This document shows positions 20,251-32,470 of a stretch of DNA of 64,000 nt, one piece after another. The notes below the pieces were generated by a model. The model made no database searches. It saw only the letters and a list, made by a program, of their open reading frames with translations, and was not told where the DNA came from. The position numbers and the translations under genes were made by a program. This DNA is from Chelativorans sp. AA-79 (GTDB taxonomy: Bacteria; Pseudomonadota; Alphaproteobacteria; Rhizobiales; Rhizobiaceae): contig NZ_CP120361.1 in assembly GCF_029457495.1 (NCBI RefSeq), positions 2,744,001 to 2,808,000 of the forward strand, written 5' to 3'. Position 1 is the stretch's first letter; each line of letters opens with the position of its first letter.

Positions 20251-22671
20251 ATGGGGGGCGAACGAGCGGAAGCCGCCGAGCGCGAGCGACTGCACTTCCT
20301 CGTCTTGGAGGAGGCTGCGTCGACGGGTAAGGTCGTTTCGGCTGCTATACGGGAGCCGGGGCTGGTGGCCGTCGTCTCTTCCGGACGGGCCGCTCCCTTG
20401 CGGGGCGCAGGCCTGCGGATGCTTCCGCAAGCCGTCTTGGGCGAACTGGCAAGAGACGGCGCGCGCGGGGGTGCATTCCTTTGCCTACCGGTGCTGCTGG
20501 GCCTAGGAGCTGTAATCTACTACGCTCTCCCCTGGGAGCCGGAATTCCCGTTTCTTTTCGCATTGGCAGCCCCGCTCTTGCTGGCCGTCTGGCTCCTGCA
20601 GAGCAGGCCGGCGGGGCTCGTGTGCTGCGGCGCCGTCCTTGCCATCACCGCCGGCGTCGGCGCGGCGAAAATCGAGACCTGGCGTGCGGCGACACCGGTG
20701 CTGGGCTCGGACGTGACGACGCGGATCACCGGCAGGGTGGCCGGTATCGAGTATCAGGCGAGCGGCCGTATTCGCCTGATCATCGACATCGTGACGACGG
20801 AGCGCCCGCGGCTGCGCTATGCGCCCGAACGGGTGCGGCTGACCGCGCGAGGCGTGCCTGCCGGCCTGCGCCCCGGCGATGGCGTCACCGGGCTGGTGCG
20901 GCTCATGTCGCCTTCCGGCCCGGTGCGTCCCGGCAGCTATGACTTTTCCTTTGCAAGCTATTACAGCGGGATCGGTGCGATCGGCTTCTTCATGAAAGGG
21001 CCGGAGCGTGCAGAGATTGCGGGCGAAGCGCCGTTTACCGCTCGCCTGAACCGCACCCTCGAGACCGTGCGTCTGGCGCTCGCCGAACGAATCCGCAGCC
21101 AAATCGACGGGTCGAAGGGCGAAGTGGCGGTGGCAGTGATCACCGGTTACCGGTCGGGCATTCCGGAAGAGGTGAACGAATGGCTGCGCCGGTCCGGGCT
21201 GGCGCACATCCTTTCCATCTCCGGCCTGCACATGGCGCTGGTCGCAGTCACCGTGATGTTCATGCTGAGGGCCGGCAGTGCCCTCTTTCCCGGCTTCTCC
21301 TCCCGCGTGCCGGTGAAGAAATATGCCGCGGCGGCGGCACTTGCCTTCTGCACGCTCTATCTCTTCATCTCCGGTGCGGAGGTGGCCGCCAAGCGCAGCT
21401 ATATCATGCTTGCAGTGATGCTTGCCGCGCTGATCTTCGACCGTGCTGCTCTCACCATGCGCAATGTGGCGATCGCGGCGCTCATCATCATCGCCCTGTC
21501 GCCGCACGAGGTGGTGGGGCCAAGCTTCCAGATGTCGTTCGCCGCAACCGCCGCCCTGATAGCCGGCTATGCCGTCTGGAGCGGACGTCGGAGCGGTCGC
21601 GCTTCGGCTGCGCCCCCAAACGGGTCGCTGGTCCACCGCGCGGGGCGCATGGCGCTCGGTTTCGTGATCGGCCTCGCCGCCACCTCGCTGATCGCGGGCA
21701 CGGCGACGGCTCTCTACGGCATCTGGCATTTTCAGCGCGCCACGCCGCTGGCCCTGCCGGCCAATCTCGCAGCGATGCCCTTCGTCTCGACGATCGCCAT
21801 GCCGGCGGCCGTTCTGGCAATGGTCGCCATGCCCTTCGGCCTCGACGGGTTTTTCCTGAAGATCATGGCGCACGCGATCGCCGCCGTGATCGCGGTTGCG
21901 AAATGGTTCTCCGATCGCACACCGATCGACGCAGTCGGGCTGATCCCGCTTCCGGCACTGCTGGCACTCACGGCGGCTCTCGTGATCCTCGTCATTTCCA
22001 CCACACGGCTGAGGCTCTTGGCCCTGCCTTTCCTTGCCATCGGGATTGGGTTGCTGATGACACGGGAACTGCCTGATATCTTCATCAGCGAGGATGCCCG
22101 GTTGGTGGGTGTTGGCGGAGAAGGGGGCGTCATCGCTGTCAACCGGAACCGGCCCAACGGTTTCACCATGGAAGACTGGACGCGTTCTCTCAACGCGGAA
22201 AGGGTGCTCAAACCGGTAACGGCCGGCGCTCCTGTCGGCGGGCTGCCGGGGAACGCCTTTTCCTGCGGTGACGGACTTTGTGTCGCACAGCACCAAAGCG
22301 GAGCGGTGATCGCTCATGCGGAAAGCCCGGAAGTGGCCCGAATCGCCTGCGCGACGGCAACGCTGATCGTGATCGATGACGCGACGGCGGGAAACCCCTG
22401 CGGTGCAAACCGGGCGGTTGTCATCACCAAGCGCGAACTCGCGCGAAGGGGCAGCGCTGTCGTCGACATTCGACGCGGCGAAGCCGCTCTTCGCGCCGAC
22501 ATCACCTTCGCGATCGAAGAGCCATACCGACCCTGGCACGCGCACAGGACCTGGTCCAGGGCCGCGCGCGGCCTGCCGCCTTATACAAGGCGGAAAAAGG
22601 AGCCCCGGCTGGAGGCACCGCCTCCTCGTGCGTCACAGACCCGGCTCCTGTCAGTCACAGGTCGGGAATAA
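20251..22671 (+). CDS. ComEC/Rec2-family membrane protein
   Basis: ComEC proteins form the inner-membrane channel for DNA uptake. The 806-residue protein has N-terminal hydrophobic segments, an OB-like periplasmic region (about residues 140-290), and the multi-helix Competence domain with [20 protein letters not shown] and [20 protein letters not shown]. The roughly 200-residue C-terminus shows no HxHxDH metal motif, so the metallo-beta-lactamase nuclease domain of Bacillus-type ComEC is absent or degenerate. No other competence gene is nearby. A transport role is inferred only. Confidence 0.85.
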   Translation: MGGERAEAAERERLHFLVLEEAASTGKVVSAAIREPGLVAVVSSGRAAPLRGAGLRMLPQAVLGELARDGARGGAFLCLPVLLGLGAVIYYALPWEPEFPFLFALAAPLLLAVWLLQSRPAGLVCCGAVLAITAGVGAAKIETWRAATPVLGSDVTTRITGRVAGIEYQASGRIRLIIDIVTTERPRLRYAPERVRLTARGVPAGLRPGDGVTGLVRLMSPSGPVRPGSYDFSFASYYSGIGAIGFFMKGPERAEIAGEAPFTARLNRTLETVRLALAERIRSQIDGSKGEVAVAVITGYRSGIPEEVNEWLRRSGLAHILSISGLHMALVAVTVMFMLRAGSALFPGFSSRVPVKKYAAAAALAFCTLYLFISGAEVAAKRSYIMLAVMLAALIFDRAALTMRNVAIAALIIIALSPHEVVGPSFQMSFAATAALIAGYAVWSGRRSGRASAAPPNGSLVHRAGRMALGFVIGLAATSLIAGTATALYGIWHFQRATPLALPANLAAMPFVSTIAMPAAVLAMVAMPFGLDGFFLKIMAHAIAAVIAVAKWFSDRTPIDAVGLIPLPALLALTAALVILVISTTRLRLLALPFLAIGIGLLMTRELPDIFISEDARLVGVGGEGGVIAVNRNRPNGFTMEDWTRSLNAERVLKPVTAGAPVGGLPGNAFSCGDGLCVAQHQSGAVIAHAESPEVARIACATATLIVIDDATAGNPCGANRAVVITKRELARRGSAVVDIRRGEAALRADITFAIEEPYRPWHAHRTWSRAARGLPPYTRRKKEPRLEAPPPRASQTRLLSVTGRE

Positions 22672-22784
22672 AGAGGGCGGGTGAATCCTTTTCCGGTCGC
22701 TGCTATAGCAACGCTCCATGCCGACGAGATTGAGCCCCGCGGCTCCATTCGCCGGCAGGGGCCCTTCTTTCAGACAGCAGCCGC

Positions 22785-23495
22785 TCAATAGCGGCGGATG
22801 AGGCCGACGAGCCGCCCCTGCACCTTCACGCGGTCAGGGCCAAAGATCCGTGTCTCATAGGCGGGGTTGGCCGCCTCGAGCGCGATCGATGCACCCTTGC
22901 GGCGGAAGCGCTTCAGCGTCGCTTCTTCGTCGTCCACGAGCGCCACGACGATATCGCCGGGATTGGCCGTCTGTGTCTGGCGGATAACGACCGTATCGCC
23001 GTCGAAAATTCCGGCTTCGACCATTGAATCGCCCTTGACTTCCAGGGCGTAGTGCTCGCCGCCCGTGATCATATCGGGCGGGACGCCGATCGAGTGCGTC
23101 CGGTGCTGGATGGCATCGATCGGCACACCCGCGGCGATGCGTCCCATCACCGGAATCGAGACCACACCCGTCTCGTCGTCATTGTTTGCGGCTGGCTTCG
23201 GAGCAGGCGCGCCGCGCCCCTGGCCGCCTTCGATGACACTGGGTGAGAATTTGCGCGGCGCCGCGAGCCCGGGAGCGATCGAATCGGGAAGCCTGAGCAC
23301 CTCCAGAGCGCGTGCCCGGTTGGGCAGGCGGCGGATGAACCCGCGTTCCTCCAATGCTGTGATCAGCCGGTGGATGCCGGATTTGGAGGCCAGGTCGAGC
23401 GCCTCCTTCATTTCATCGAAAGAGGGCGGTATGCCGGTCTCCTTGAGACGGGCATGAATGAAAAGCAGCAACTCGTGCTGTTTGCGCGTGAGCAT
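22785..23495 (-). CDS. lexA: LexA repressor
   Basis: SOS repressor that self-cleaves when RecA is activated. The start is placed at [10 protein letters not shown] (236 residues); a GTG three codons upstream is the alternative. It has a winged helix-turn-helix N-domain ([20 protein letters not shown]), the Ala122-Gly123 cleavage site in [11 protein letters not shown], and the Ser157/Lys195 catalytic pair in KGDSMVEAG and EATLKRF. An SOS box of the alphaproteobacterial type lies upstream, so autoregulation is likely. Confidence 0.96.
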   Translation of the reverse strand: MLTRKQHELLLFIHARLKETGIPPSFDEMKEALDLASKSGIHRLITALEERGFIRRLPNRARALEVLRLPDSIAPGLAAPRKFSPSVIEGGQGRGAPAPKPAANNDDETGVVSIPVMGRIAAGVPIDAIQHRTHSIGVPPDMITGGEHYALEVKGDSMVEAGIFDGDTVVIRQTQTANPGDIVVALVDDEEATLKRFRRKGASIALEAANPAYETRIFGPDRVKVQGRLVGLIRRY

Positions 23496-23529
23496 CTTTA
23501 CCACCCGGAATCAGTCATAAACAAAACCA

Positions 23530-23559
23530 GAACATACACTATATGTTCGAGTTGTGTTC
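23530..23559 (-). promoter_or_regulatory. SOS box and promoter of lexA
   Basis: GTTC at 23545-23548 and GTTC at 23556-23559 are spaced by exactly 7 nt, the direct-repeat LexA box known from alphaproteobacteria (GAAC-N7-GAAC on the coding strand). An additional perfect inverted repeat, GAACATA (23530-23536) and TATGTTC (23542-23548), shares one half-site. A -10-like TATAGT (23538-23543, minus strand) lies inside the inverted repeat. LexA binding would therefore cover the core promoter. Confidence 0.85.
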
Positions 23560-23591
23560 CGCAACAGTAAAGTGGCTTGGTATAAAAGCCC

Positions 23592-24797
23592 TTACCGGAG
23601 CATCAGCACCGTGCAGGACTCCCCGGCTTCGGCTGCGGGTGCATTCGGTTCGCGGACGACCAGCGCATTGGCCGCGGCGAGCGTGCTCAGCATGGAGGAG
23701 TCCTGCGTGTCGAAGGGTGCCGCGGTCAACCCGTCCGCGCTTTCCTCGACCCCCGCGCGCACATAGTCCTGCCTCTCGTCGTTCGCCTTCATCGCCTTGG
23801 TGAGGGTGGCCGTCCGCAAGTCGGGCCGGAATGGGCGGCCTGAAAGCCTGGCCACCATCGGGCGCAGGAAAAGATGGGCGCAGACGAGGCTGGAGACCGG
23901 ATTGCCGGGCAGTCCCAGTACGCGCGCTTCTGCAAAGCGGCCGAACATCAGCGGCTTGCCAGGGCGCATGGCGATTTTCCAGAACGCAAGCTCCATGCCT
24001 TCCGCCGTGAGCACCGGCCGCACCAGGTCGTGCTCGCCGACGGACGCGCCGCCCAGCGTCACGATGATATCTGCACGTGCCGAAAGAGCCTTCTGGATCG
24101 CCGCAGCGATAGCGTCCTGCCTGTCCGGCACGATGCCGAGGTCCAGCACGCGTGCGCCATCGAGCCCTGCGAGTGCGCCGATGCCGAAATTGTTGGAAGC
24201 GACGATCTGGTCGGGACCCGGCACCACCTCCGGCGGCACGAGTTCGTCCCCCGTGGCGATGACGGCGACAAGCGGCCTGCGCACCACCGGCACCCGCGCA
24301 TGTCCGGCGGCGGCGGCCAGCGACAGGGCTGCAGGATCGAGAAGCCGGCCTTGCGCGAGAATCGTTTCGCCCTCGCGGAAATCAAGGCCCGCGCGCCGGA
24401 TGTGCCGGCCCGACGTCGCCGGCTCGAGGGCCTCGATACGGCCATTTTCAAGGGGCGACGCGTTTTCCTGGATGAGGATCGTGTCGGCTCCCTCGGGAAC
24501 GGGGGCGCCGGTGAAGATGCGCACGGCTTCGCCCGGCTTTACACGGCCTTCGAAACGCCGACCGGCGGCCGATTCACCGATGACGGACAGTGTGGCGGGA
24601 GGAGATTCGATATCAGCGGCCCGGACGGCATAGCCGTCCATGGCGGAGGCGTTGAAGGGCGGCTGCGTGCGTTGGGCGTCAAGGTCGCCGGCAAGGGTGC
24701 GCCCGGCCGTTTCGGCCAGTGGCAGCACCTCGGCGGGAAGAGGCCTCATCCCCTCGAGCACGCGCGCGAGGGCTTCGTTAACGGGCAGCAGCGCCAT
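23592..24797 (-). CDS. moeA: molybdopterin molybdenumtransferase MoeA
   Basis: Inserts molybdate into adenylylated molybdopterin. The 401-residue protein begins [20 protein letters not shown] and has the MoeA N-domain ([14 protein letters not shown]), the MogA-like domain with [15 protein letters not shown], and [21 protein letters not shown] use the ATG at 24797; an ATG at 24806 is possible. The start overlaps the end of moaC by about 20 nt. The order moaC-moeA-lexA suggests a common transcript, with lexA having its own promoter. Confidence 0.94.
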   Translation of the reverse strand: MALLPVNEALARVLEGMRPLPAEVLPLAETAGRTLAGDLDAQRTQPPFNASAMDGYAVRAADIESPPATLSVIGESAAGRRFEGRVKPGEAVRIFTGAPVPEGADTILIQENASPLENGRIEALEPATSGRHIRRAGLDFREGETILAQGRLLDPAALSLAAAAGHARVPVVRRPLVAVIATGDELVPPEVVPGPDQIVASNNFGIGALAGLDGARVLDLGIVPDRQDAIAAAIQKALSARADIIVTLGGASVGEHDLVRPVLTAEGMELAFWKIAMRPGKPLMFGRFAEARVLGLPGNPVSSLVCAHLFLRPMVARLSGRPFRPDLRTATLTKAMKANDERQDYVRAGVEESADGLTAAPFDTQDSSMLSTLAAANALVVREPNAPAAEAGESCTVLMLR

Positions 24798-25296
24798 GGT
24801 CCGCATCTCCGGCGCGCCAGATCCCCGATTTCCCCCCGGTCTTCTCGACGAGCCGGACATCGGTGATCACCATTGCCTTGTCGAGCGCCTTGGCCATGTC
24901 ATAGATGGTGAGGCAGGCAACGGAGCAAGCGGTGAGCGCCTCCATCTCCACGCCGGTTTTGCCGGTCACACGCGCAAGCGCTTCGACCCTTAGCCCCGGC
25001 AAGGCCTCGTCCGGAACGATCTCGACCGCTACCTTCGTCAGGGCAAGTGGATGGCAGAGTGGGATCAGGTCATGCGTCTTCTTGGCGGCCATGATGCCTG
25101 CCAGGCGCGCAACCGCGATTACGTCGCCCTTCCTGGCGTCGCCGCTCAGGATCGCCTGCAGCGTTTCCGGCGCCATGACGACGGTTCCGGCCGCGATCGC
25201 CGTACGCTCCGTCTCCTGCTTGGCACCGACATCCACCATCTCGGCGCGCCCGTCGGCGCGAAGATGCGTGAGCCCGTTCTTCTCGCCGCCGGCCAT
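24778..25296 (-). CDS. moaC: cyclic pyranopterin monophosphate synthase MoaC
   Basis: Second step of molybdenum cofactor synthesis, converting the MoaA product to cPMP. The 172-residue protein carries the catalytic and hexamer motifs [40 protein letters not shown] and the C-terminal [12 protein letters not shown]. Its start is one base from the trpC stop and its end overlaps moeA, so it is in an operon. moaA is not in this window. Confidence 0.96.
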   Translation of the reverse strand: MAGGEKNGLTHLRADGRAEMVDVGAKQETERTAIAAGTVVMAPETLQAILSGDARKGDVIAVARLAGIMAAKKTHDLIPLCHPLALTKVAVEIVPDEALPGLRVEALARVTGKTGVEMEALTACSVACLTIYDMAKALDKAMVITDVRLVEKTGGKSGIWRAGDADHGAAAR

Positions 25297-25297
25297 G

Positions 25298-26113
25298 TCA
25301 GATCACCACCTGCACGCCGGGCTGCAACCCGAGGAGGTCTCGCGTCGCGCCAGCCACGTCGCCCTGACGCATCAGGCTTTCACCGACCAGGAAGGTCGAG
25401 ATGCCGGCCTTTGCCATGCGCGCGCAGTCCGCGTGCGTGAAGATACCGCTCTCGCCCACGACGATGCGGTCGTCCGGCACCAGCGGTGCGAGCTTCTCGC
25501 TCGTCTCCAGCCTGGTCTCGAAGGTGCGCAGGTCGCGGTTATTGATGCCGATCAGCGGCGAAGAAAGCCGCAATGCCCGTTCCAACTCCCTTTCGTCGTG
25601 GACCTCGATCAGGACGTCCATATCGAGTTCGGTGGCCGTTTCCGCTAGCGTCTCGGCCTCGGCATCCGACACGCTCGCCATAATGATCAGGATGGCGTCT
25701 GCCCCCCAGGCGCGGGCCTCGAACACCTGATAGGGTTCGAACATGAAGTCCTTTCGCAGGGCGGGGAGGCCGGTGGCCATGCGCGCCTCGGTGAGGAATT
25801 CCGGCGCGCCCTGGAAAGAGGGACGATCGGTGAGGACCGAAAGGCAGGCAGCACCACCGCGTTCATAGGCCTTGGCCAGGGACGGCGGATCGAAATCGGC
25901 CCGGATGAGGCCCTTGGAGGGGCTCGCCTTCTTCACCTCCGCAATCAGCGCGAACGCGCCCGCCGCATGCCTGGCGCGCAGGGCAGAAGCGAAACCCCGC
26001 ACGGGGTCCGCGTCGCGCGCACGCGCGGCGAGTTCGGCCTGGGGTAGGGCGGCCTTTGCCGCCGCGATCTCCTCGCGCTTGTAAGTCTCGATCTTTCGCA
26101 GGATGTCGGCCAT
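25298..26113 (-). CDS. trpC: indole-3-glycerol phosphate synthase
   Basis: Closes the indole ring in tryptophan synthesis. The 271-residue TIM-barrel protein shows [14 protein letters not shown] at strand 1, [30 protein letters not shown] and [13 protein letters not shown], all family signatures. It is a stand-alone enzyme, not fused to TrpF. It follows trpD by 14 nt and precedes moaC by one base. The usual trpG is absent, consistent with the trpE-trpG fusion common in this order. Confidence 0.97.
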   Translation of the reverse strand: MADILRKIETYKREEIAAAKAALPQAELAARARDADPVRGFASALRARHAAGAFALIAEVKKASPSKGLIRADFDPPSLAKAYERGGAACLSVLTDRPSFQGAPEFLTEARMATGLPALRKDFMFEPYQVFEARAWGADAILIIMASVSDAEAETLAETATELDMDVLIEVHDERELERALRLSSPLIGINNRDLRTFETRLETSEKLAPLVPDDRIVVGESGIFTHADCARMAKAGISTFLVGESLMRQGDVAGATRDLLGLQPGVQVVI

Positions 26114-26127
26114 GTCCCAGCCCGCCC

Positions 26128-27144
26128 TCAGGGTTTCCGGTTGGATACGGCGACGAGCTTTTCCAGCGCCGCCATGGCGCGGCCGCTGTCGATGGATTCG
26201 ATGGCGAGCGCGAGCCCACCGCGCAACGTCTCGGCTTTTGCCGCCACCACCAACGCACCGGCGGCATTGAGCAGCGCGATGTCGCGATAGGCGTTCCTTT
26301 CCCCCTCGAGCACGCGGCGCAGGGCCTTGCCGTTGTGTTCGCCATCGCCGCCCTTGAGGTCCGCTGCGGCCGCCCTGGGCAGGTCCACCTCTTCCGGCGC
26401 CACGTCGAAGACGCGGACATTCCCGTTCTCGAGAGCGGCGACGCGAGTGGTCCCGGCAGTCGTCATCTCGTCGAGCCCGTCACCATGCACCACCCATGCC
26501 CTTTCGGCGCCGAGCTGTTTCAGCACGAGTGCGAGCGGCTCCACCCATTGCGGCGAGAAGACGCCGACGAGTTGGCGTTTCACGCCTGCCGGGTTGGAAA
26601 GCGGTCCGAGCAGATTGAAGATGGTGCGCGTGCCGAGCTCGACGCGCGTCGGTCCCACATGGCGCATGGCCGCGTGGTGGTTGGGTGCGAACATGAAGCC
26701 CACATTGGCTTCGGCTATGCAGGTTGCGATCTCTTCCGGCCCCGCTTCGATGTTGACACCGAGAGCCGTCAGGCTGTCGGCAGCGCCGGAACGGGAGGAA
26801 AGGGCACGGTTGCCGTGCTTGGCAACCGGCACGCCGCAGCCGGCGACAATGAAGGCCGCACAGGTGGAGACGTTGTAGGTGCCCGAAGCATCCCCCCCCG
26901 TGCCGACAATATCAACGGCACCTTCGGGGGCTGTCACCGGCAGCATCTTCGCACGCATGGTATCGACCGCGCCGCTGATCTCGTCGACGGTCTCGCCGCG
27001 CACGCGCAGCGCCATCAGGAATCCGCCGATCTGGCTCGGCGTCGCTTCCCCCGACATGATGATCTCGAAAGCCTGCCGCGCCTCGGCAAAACTGAGGGTG
27101 GAGCCGGACGCCACCTTGGCGATATGTGCCTTGAGGTCCACCAT
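26128..27144 (-). CDS. trpD: anthranilate phosphoribosyltransferase
   Basis: Transfers phosphoribose from PRPP to anthranilate. The 338-residue protein has the PRPP-binding motif [17 protein letters not shown], followed by [19 protein letters not shown] and [11 protein letters not shown]. Length is standard. It begins 6 nt after the ppiD stop and runs into trpC, so a ppiD-trpD-trpC-moaC-moeA transcript is likely. Confidence 0.97.
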   Translation of the reverse strand: MVDLKAHIAKVASGSTLSFAEARQAFEIIMSGEATPSQIGGFLMALRVRGETVDEISGAVDTMRAKMLPVTAPEGAVDIVGTGGDASGTYNVSTCAAFIVAGCGVPVAKHGNRALSSRSGAADSLTALGVNIEAGPEEIATCIAEANVGFMFAPNHHAAMRHVGPTRVELGTRTIFNLLGPLSNPAGVKRQLVGVFSPQWVEPLALVLKQLGAERAWVVHGDGLDEMTTAGTTRVAALENGNVRVFDVAPEEVDLPRAAAADLKGGDGEHNGKALRRVLEGERNAYRDIALLNAAGALVVAAKAETLRGGLALAIESIDSGRAMAALEKLVAVSNRKP

Positions 27145-27150
27145 GGCCGA

Positions 27151-29037
27151 TCAGAATGCCAGCGCCTGCTGCATTGCTGTCCTGTTCACAGTTACGCTCT
27201 GCTCGGCCTGGAGGCGCGTGACGAGCTGATTGAGCAGGTCGTTCTCCAGACCCTGGTTGATCGCATTCCTGACATCGTTCGGCAGCGACTCGGCCGTTGC
27301 CGCGGCGGGTTCGAACACCTCCGTCACCTGGAATATGAAACGCGCATCTCCCGCGGGGTTGGAGAAGATGCCGGTGCCGCCTTTGGCCACGCTGAAGACG
27401 GCTTCCACGCCGGCCTGGCCGAGATCCGCATCGCTGGCCTCACGCTTAAGGCCGCGCTTGACCACTTTCTCCTGGCCGATTTCGGCGGCGAGCTGATCGA
27501 GTGTCTTGCTGTTCTTCAGCTGTTCCTCGAGCTCCTTGGCACGTGCATCGAGCCGGGATGCCGCCTCCGCATCGGTCCAGTCGGCGAGGACACGGTCGCG
27601 CACTTCGGCGAAATCGCGGTCGCGGGCCGGTATGATCTCCGCAACTTCGTAGAAGAGGAAGCCGCTGCCGGTGAGATTGATCGGCGGATTTTCGACCCCG
27701 ACTTCCGAATCGAAGGCCTCGCCGACCAGCGTGGGCAGATTGGGCGCGTTCTCGACGGGTGTCCCGTCAGGTTTGTTGCCCTGACGGTCGACCGCCGCGA
27801 TCGTCCGCATCGTGAGCCGCAGCTTCTCCGCCGCTTCCTGCATGGTGTCGCCGCCAGCACGCGCATCCTCGTACTGGTCGTAGGTGTCGAGCAGAAGGCG
27901 ATTGGCTTCATCGAGCGCCAGTTGCTGACGGATCTGCTCTCTCACCTCGTCGAGCGGCGTGACCGCCTCGGGGGTGATCTCCGTCACGCGCAGGAGCACC
28001 GGGCCGAACGAACCCTGAACCACGTCGCTCACCTGGTCCTTGGCGAGAGAGAAGGCGGCGTCCGAGATAGCTGGATCGGGAATGTCTGCGCGGGTCAGCG
28101 AACCGAGGCTCACATCCTCGATCTTCTTGCCCTGGCGCCCGACCAGGTCCTCGAAAGTGGTCCCCGTGCGCATGCTCTCACGCGCCGTGTTGGCCTCTTC
28201 CGTAGAGGCGAAGTTCAACTGCTCGATCGTTCGGCGCTCGGGCGTCGTGTACTGCGCACGATGCGCATTATAATACTCTTCGACCTGCTCGTCGGAGATG
28301 ACGGACGGGTCCGCAATGTCCTCGGCCTCGAGCTTCACATATTCGACCTTGCGGTATTCGGGGGCGGCGTAGTCGGCCTTGTGCTCCTCGAACCACGTCT
28401 TGAGCTCCTCCTCGCTCGGCGGCTCTATCGGCTCGACGGCAGAGCGGGGCAGGGGCACATATTCCACGGTGCGGTCCTCGCCGCGATAGCGGGCGACGTT
28501 GCGCAGAAGCTCGTCGGGGGCGGAAACCCCCGTGGCGACGGCGTCCACGATCTGCTGGCGCGCAGCGGCCTGCTCGCGGTTCTTCAGGTAGTCCTCGGGG
28601 CGCATACCGACCCGGCTCAGCACGAATTCGAACTGGTTGCGGTCGAACCGCCCGTCGAGTCCGCGGAAGGCGGGATCGGCCGCAGTCAGTTCGGCAAGCT
28701 TGTCGCGCGATACGCCGAGCCCCATCTTGCGGGCCGTCTCGTCGAGCACGGCGCCGGCGGTGAGTTGCGAAAGAACCTGCTCGTCGATGCCGAAGGCAAC
28801 CGCCTGCTCACGCGTCAGCCGGGTGCCCAACTGCTGCGACAGTTCGGCGATCCGGCGGTCATAGGCAAGGCGATAGTCCACCGCGGTGACAGTGGTGTCG
28901 CCGGCGGTGATCACCTCTCCATTGGTGCTCGTGAGCAGCGAGCCGGATATACCCCATACCGCGAAACTCAACACCAGAATTCCGAGCAGGAGCTTTGCGG
29001 CCCAGGTAGACGCGGCTTTTCTAAGGCTATCGAGCAT
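27151..29037 (-). CDS. ppiD: PpiD-type membrane-anchored periplasmic folding factor
   Basis: Peptidyl-prolyl isomerase/chaperone helping newly exported proteins at the Sec exit. The 628-residue product starts MLDSLRKAASTWAAKLLLGI: a short cytosolic stretch, one transmembrane anchor (about residues 12-35), a SurA-like N-terminal region and a parvulin-like domain around residues 250-370. The frame stays open to 29985, but that part is antisense to tpiA; the ATG at 29037 begins the conserved anchor. A 6-bp hairpin (29066-29081) lies in the gap to tpiA. Confidence 0.9.
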   Translation of the reverse strand: MLDSLRKAASTWAAKLLLGILVLSFAVWGISGSLLTSTNGEVITAGDTTVTAVDYRLAYDRRIAELSQQLGTRLTREQAVAFGIDEQVLSQLTAGAVLDETARKMGLGVSRDKLAELTAADPAFRGLDGRFDRNQFEFVLSRVGMRPEDYLKNREQAAARQQIVDAVATGVSAPDELLRNVARYRGEDRTVEYVPLPRSAVEPIEPPSEEELKTWFEEHKADYAAPEYRKVEYVKLEAEDIADPSVISDEQVEEYYNAHRAQYTTPERRTIEQLNFASTEEANTARESMRTGTTFEDLVGRQGKKIEDVSLGSLTRADIPDPAISDAAFSLAKDQVSDVVQGSFGPVLLRVTEITPEAVTPLDEVREQIRQQLALDEANRLLLDTYDQYEDARAGGDTMQEAAEKLRLTMRTIAAVDRQGNKPDGTPVENAPNLPTLVGEAFDSEVGVENPPINLTGSGFLFYEVAEIIPARDRDFAEVRDRVLADWTDAEAASRLDARAKELEEQLKNSKTLDQLAAEIGQEKVVKRGLKREASDADLGQAGVEAVFSVAKGGTGIFSNPAGDARFIFQVTEVFEPAAATAESLPNDVRNAINQGLENDLLNQLVTRLQAEQSVTVNRTAMQQALAF

Positions 29038-29193
29038 GTCTTGATCTGTTATCCATCTGGTGAAAGTCGGACTTCTCCGACATGTTTTCAAGGTTCGGGA
29101 ATAGCGCCCCGGAACACAGCTGTCGATTGCTTTGTGACGTCTTTTTGGTACTGAACCCTTCCAGCTTAACCGTTCAAGTCCTCGGAGGCACCC

Positions 29194-29955
29194 ATGACGC
29201 CCGAAATCCGTCCTCTCATAGCAGGCAACTGGAAGATGCATGGAACCGCCGCTTCCCTGGGCGAGCTGAAAGCCATCTGCGAAGGTTTTGCTGCGGCTGT
29301 GGGCAGCGGTGCCGACGGGATCGTCTGTGTTCCGGCCACGCTTCTGGCGCGCGCCGCCGAAATAGCGGGGCGGACGCCGGTCGTGGTTGGCGGACAGGAT
29401 TGCCATGCCAAGCAGAGCGGCGCCCATACCGGCGATATCTCCGCCGAGATGCTGGCCGATTGCGGCGCGACCCACGTGATCGTGGGACATTCGGAACGGC
29501 GCGCCGACCATGGGGAGAGCGACGACGACGTGGCGGCCAAGGCCGGAGCCGCTTGGCGCGCCGGCCTTGTCGCCATCATCTGCATCGGCGAGACCAGGGC
29601 GGAGCGGGAGGCGAGGCAGGCGCTTGCGGTTCTCTCCCGTCAGGTGACGGGCTCGGTGCCGGAAGGCGCCACCGCCGCCAACACCGTCGTCGCCTATGAA
29701 CCCGTCTGGGCGATCGGCACCGGGCTCACTCCCACGAATGAGGATATAGCCGAGGCACATGCCCATTTGCGCGCCGAGCTTGAAAAAAAACTGGGAACGA
29801 GCGCCGTCGGAATGCGGCTTCTCTATGGTGGCTCCGTAAAGCCCGCCAACGCGAAGGAGCTGCTCTCTATCCTTAATGTGGACGGGGCGCTGATCGGGGG
29901 CGCAAGCCTCAAGGCGGAGGATTTCCTCGCGATCGCCAGGGCTGTGAAGGGGTGA
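29194..29955 (+). CDS. tpiA: triose-phosphate isomerase
   Basis: Interconverts dihydroxyacetone phosphate and glyceraldehyde 3-phosphate. The 253-residue TIM barrel shows GNWKMHG with the active-site lysine, the catalytic-histidine motif VGHSERR, and [11 protein letters not shown] with the catalytic glutamate and flexible loop. The C-terminus has the phosphate-binding YGGSVKP. CGGAGG precedes the ATG. It is divergent from ppiD and heads the tpiA-secG-pyrG run. Confidence 0.98.
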   Translation: MTPEIRPLIAGNWKMHGTAASLGELKAICEGFAAAVGSGADGIVCVPATLLARAAEIAGRTPVVVGGQDCHAKQSGAHTGDISAEMLADCGATHVIVGHSERRADHGESDDDVAAKAGAAWRAGLVAIICIGETRAEREARQALAVLSRQVTGSVPEGATAANTVVAYEPVWAIGTGLTPTNEDIAEAHAHLRAELEKKLGTSAVGMRLLYGGSVKPANAKELLSILNVDGALIGGASLKAEDFLAIARAVKG

Positions 29956-30102
29956 TCCGGCGGCGGTCACGCCATTTGCTTGCAATGTCGGGCGGTGCTC
30001 CTATCTGGAGCGAGTGCGGGGCTTGGAAAAGCGACGAAAGCCGTGTAATGAGCCGCGTCCGCGAGACGAGAACGCGGTCCGCGTCAGGCGCCGGAAGGAA
30101 TC

Positions 30103-30609
30103 ATGCAGACAATCATCATCGTCATTCATTTGCTTATCGTCGTCGCGCTGGTCGGCGTGGTCCTGATGCAGCGTTCGGAAGGCGGCGGGCTTGGAATCGG
30201 CGGTGGCTCCGGCTTCATGACGGCACGCGGCGCGGCGAACGCCCTGACGCGCACGACGGCAATTCTTGCCGCGGCCTTCTTCGCTACGTCGCTCGCGCTC
30301 TCGATTTACGCCCGTTATCAGGAGCGGCCTACCGATATCTTCGACCGGCTGCCGCAGGACCAAACGCAACCCGAGGGCACCGGCGGCGGCATTCTCGACC
30401 AGCTTGGAGGGAGCACGCCGCCCGCGCCCTCCGAAGAGCAGTCGCCTCCTGCGCAGACCGCTCCTGCCCCTGCGGAGCCGCAGAGCGCACCGGCGGGAGG
30501 GCAGACGGCCCCCGCTCCGGCGGAACCGCAGGCCGCGCCTTCCGGGCAATCGAGTGCGCCGGCTTCGCAGTCGGCCAATCCGGAATCGCAGGTGCCGACC
30601 GGGCAGTAG
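30103..30609 (+). CDS. secG: preprotein translocase subunit SecG
   Basis: Auxiliary small subunit of the SecYEG channel. Two hydrophobic helices (residues about 3-22 and 52-72) flank the conserved cytosolic loop LMQRSEGGGLGIGGGSGF. At 168 residues it is much longer than E. coli SecG; the extra C-terminal half is rich in Pro, Ala, Gln and Ser and is probably unstructured, a common feature of rhizobial SecG. GAAGGAATC precedes the ATG. Confidence 0.93.
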   Translation: MQTIIIVIHLLIVVALVGVVLMQRSEGGGLGIGGGSGFMTARGAANALTRTTAILAAAFFATSLALSIYARYQERPTDIFDRLPQDQTQPEGTGGGILDQLGGSTPPAPSEEQSPPAQTAPAPAEPQSAPAGGQTAPAPAEPQAAPSGQSSAPASQSANPESQVPTGQ

Positions 30610-30633
30610 AGTCGCTTCCGGCGGAAGATTTCG

Positions 30634-30654
30634 CGGGCGGCCCAAAGCCGCCCG
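30634..30654 (+). other. perfect 8-bp hairpin after secG
   Basis: CGGGCGGC, a CCAAA loop and GCCGCCCG lie 25 nt after the secG stop. The stem is very stable but no T-run follows, so its role as a terminator or 3'-end stabiliser before pyrG is uncertain. Confidence 0.5.
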
Positions 30655-30736
30655 TGTGCATGCATTGAACCTTTATACGCAGAAAAGAAGCAGGCATGGG
30701 CATTTTGTTCTGGCGGAATCGCTCGCGTCGAGCTAA

Positions 30737-32377
<1,641 letters not shown>

Positions 32378-32470
32378 TGCGCTTATCGGCCGGTGGATTG
32401 CTGCTGCGATTGCATTTGAGCGGCCGACTGCTTAGTTGGATGTTATGTGGATCGTCCTGCGGAGCATTGA

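Noticed and set aside
26056..29154. 1032-codon plus-strand frame opposite trpD and ppiD
   Set aside because: It is a shadow of two recognised minus-strand genes, with an arginine/histidine-rich composition typical of antisense frames in GC-rich DNA.
29038..29985. 316-codon upstream extension of the ppiD frame
   Set aside because: It runs antisense to tpiA. The conserved membrane anchor starts at the ATG at 29037 and the extension has no recognisable domain.
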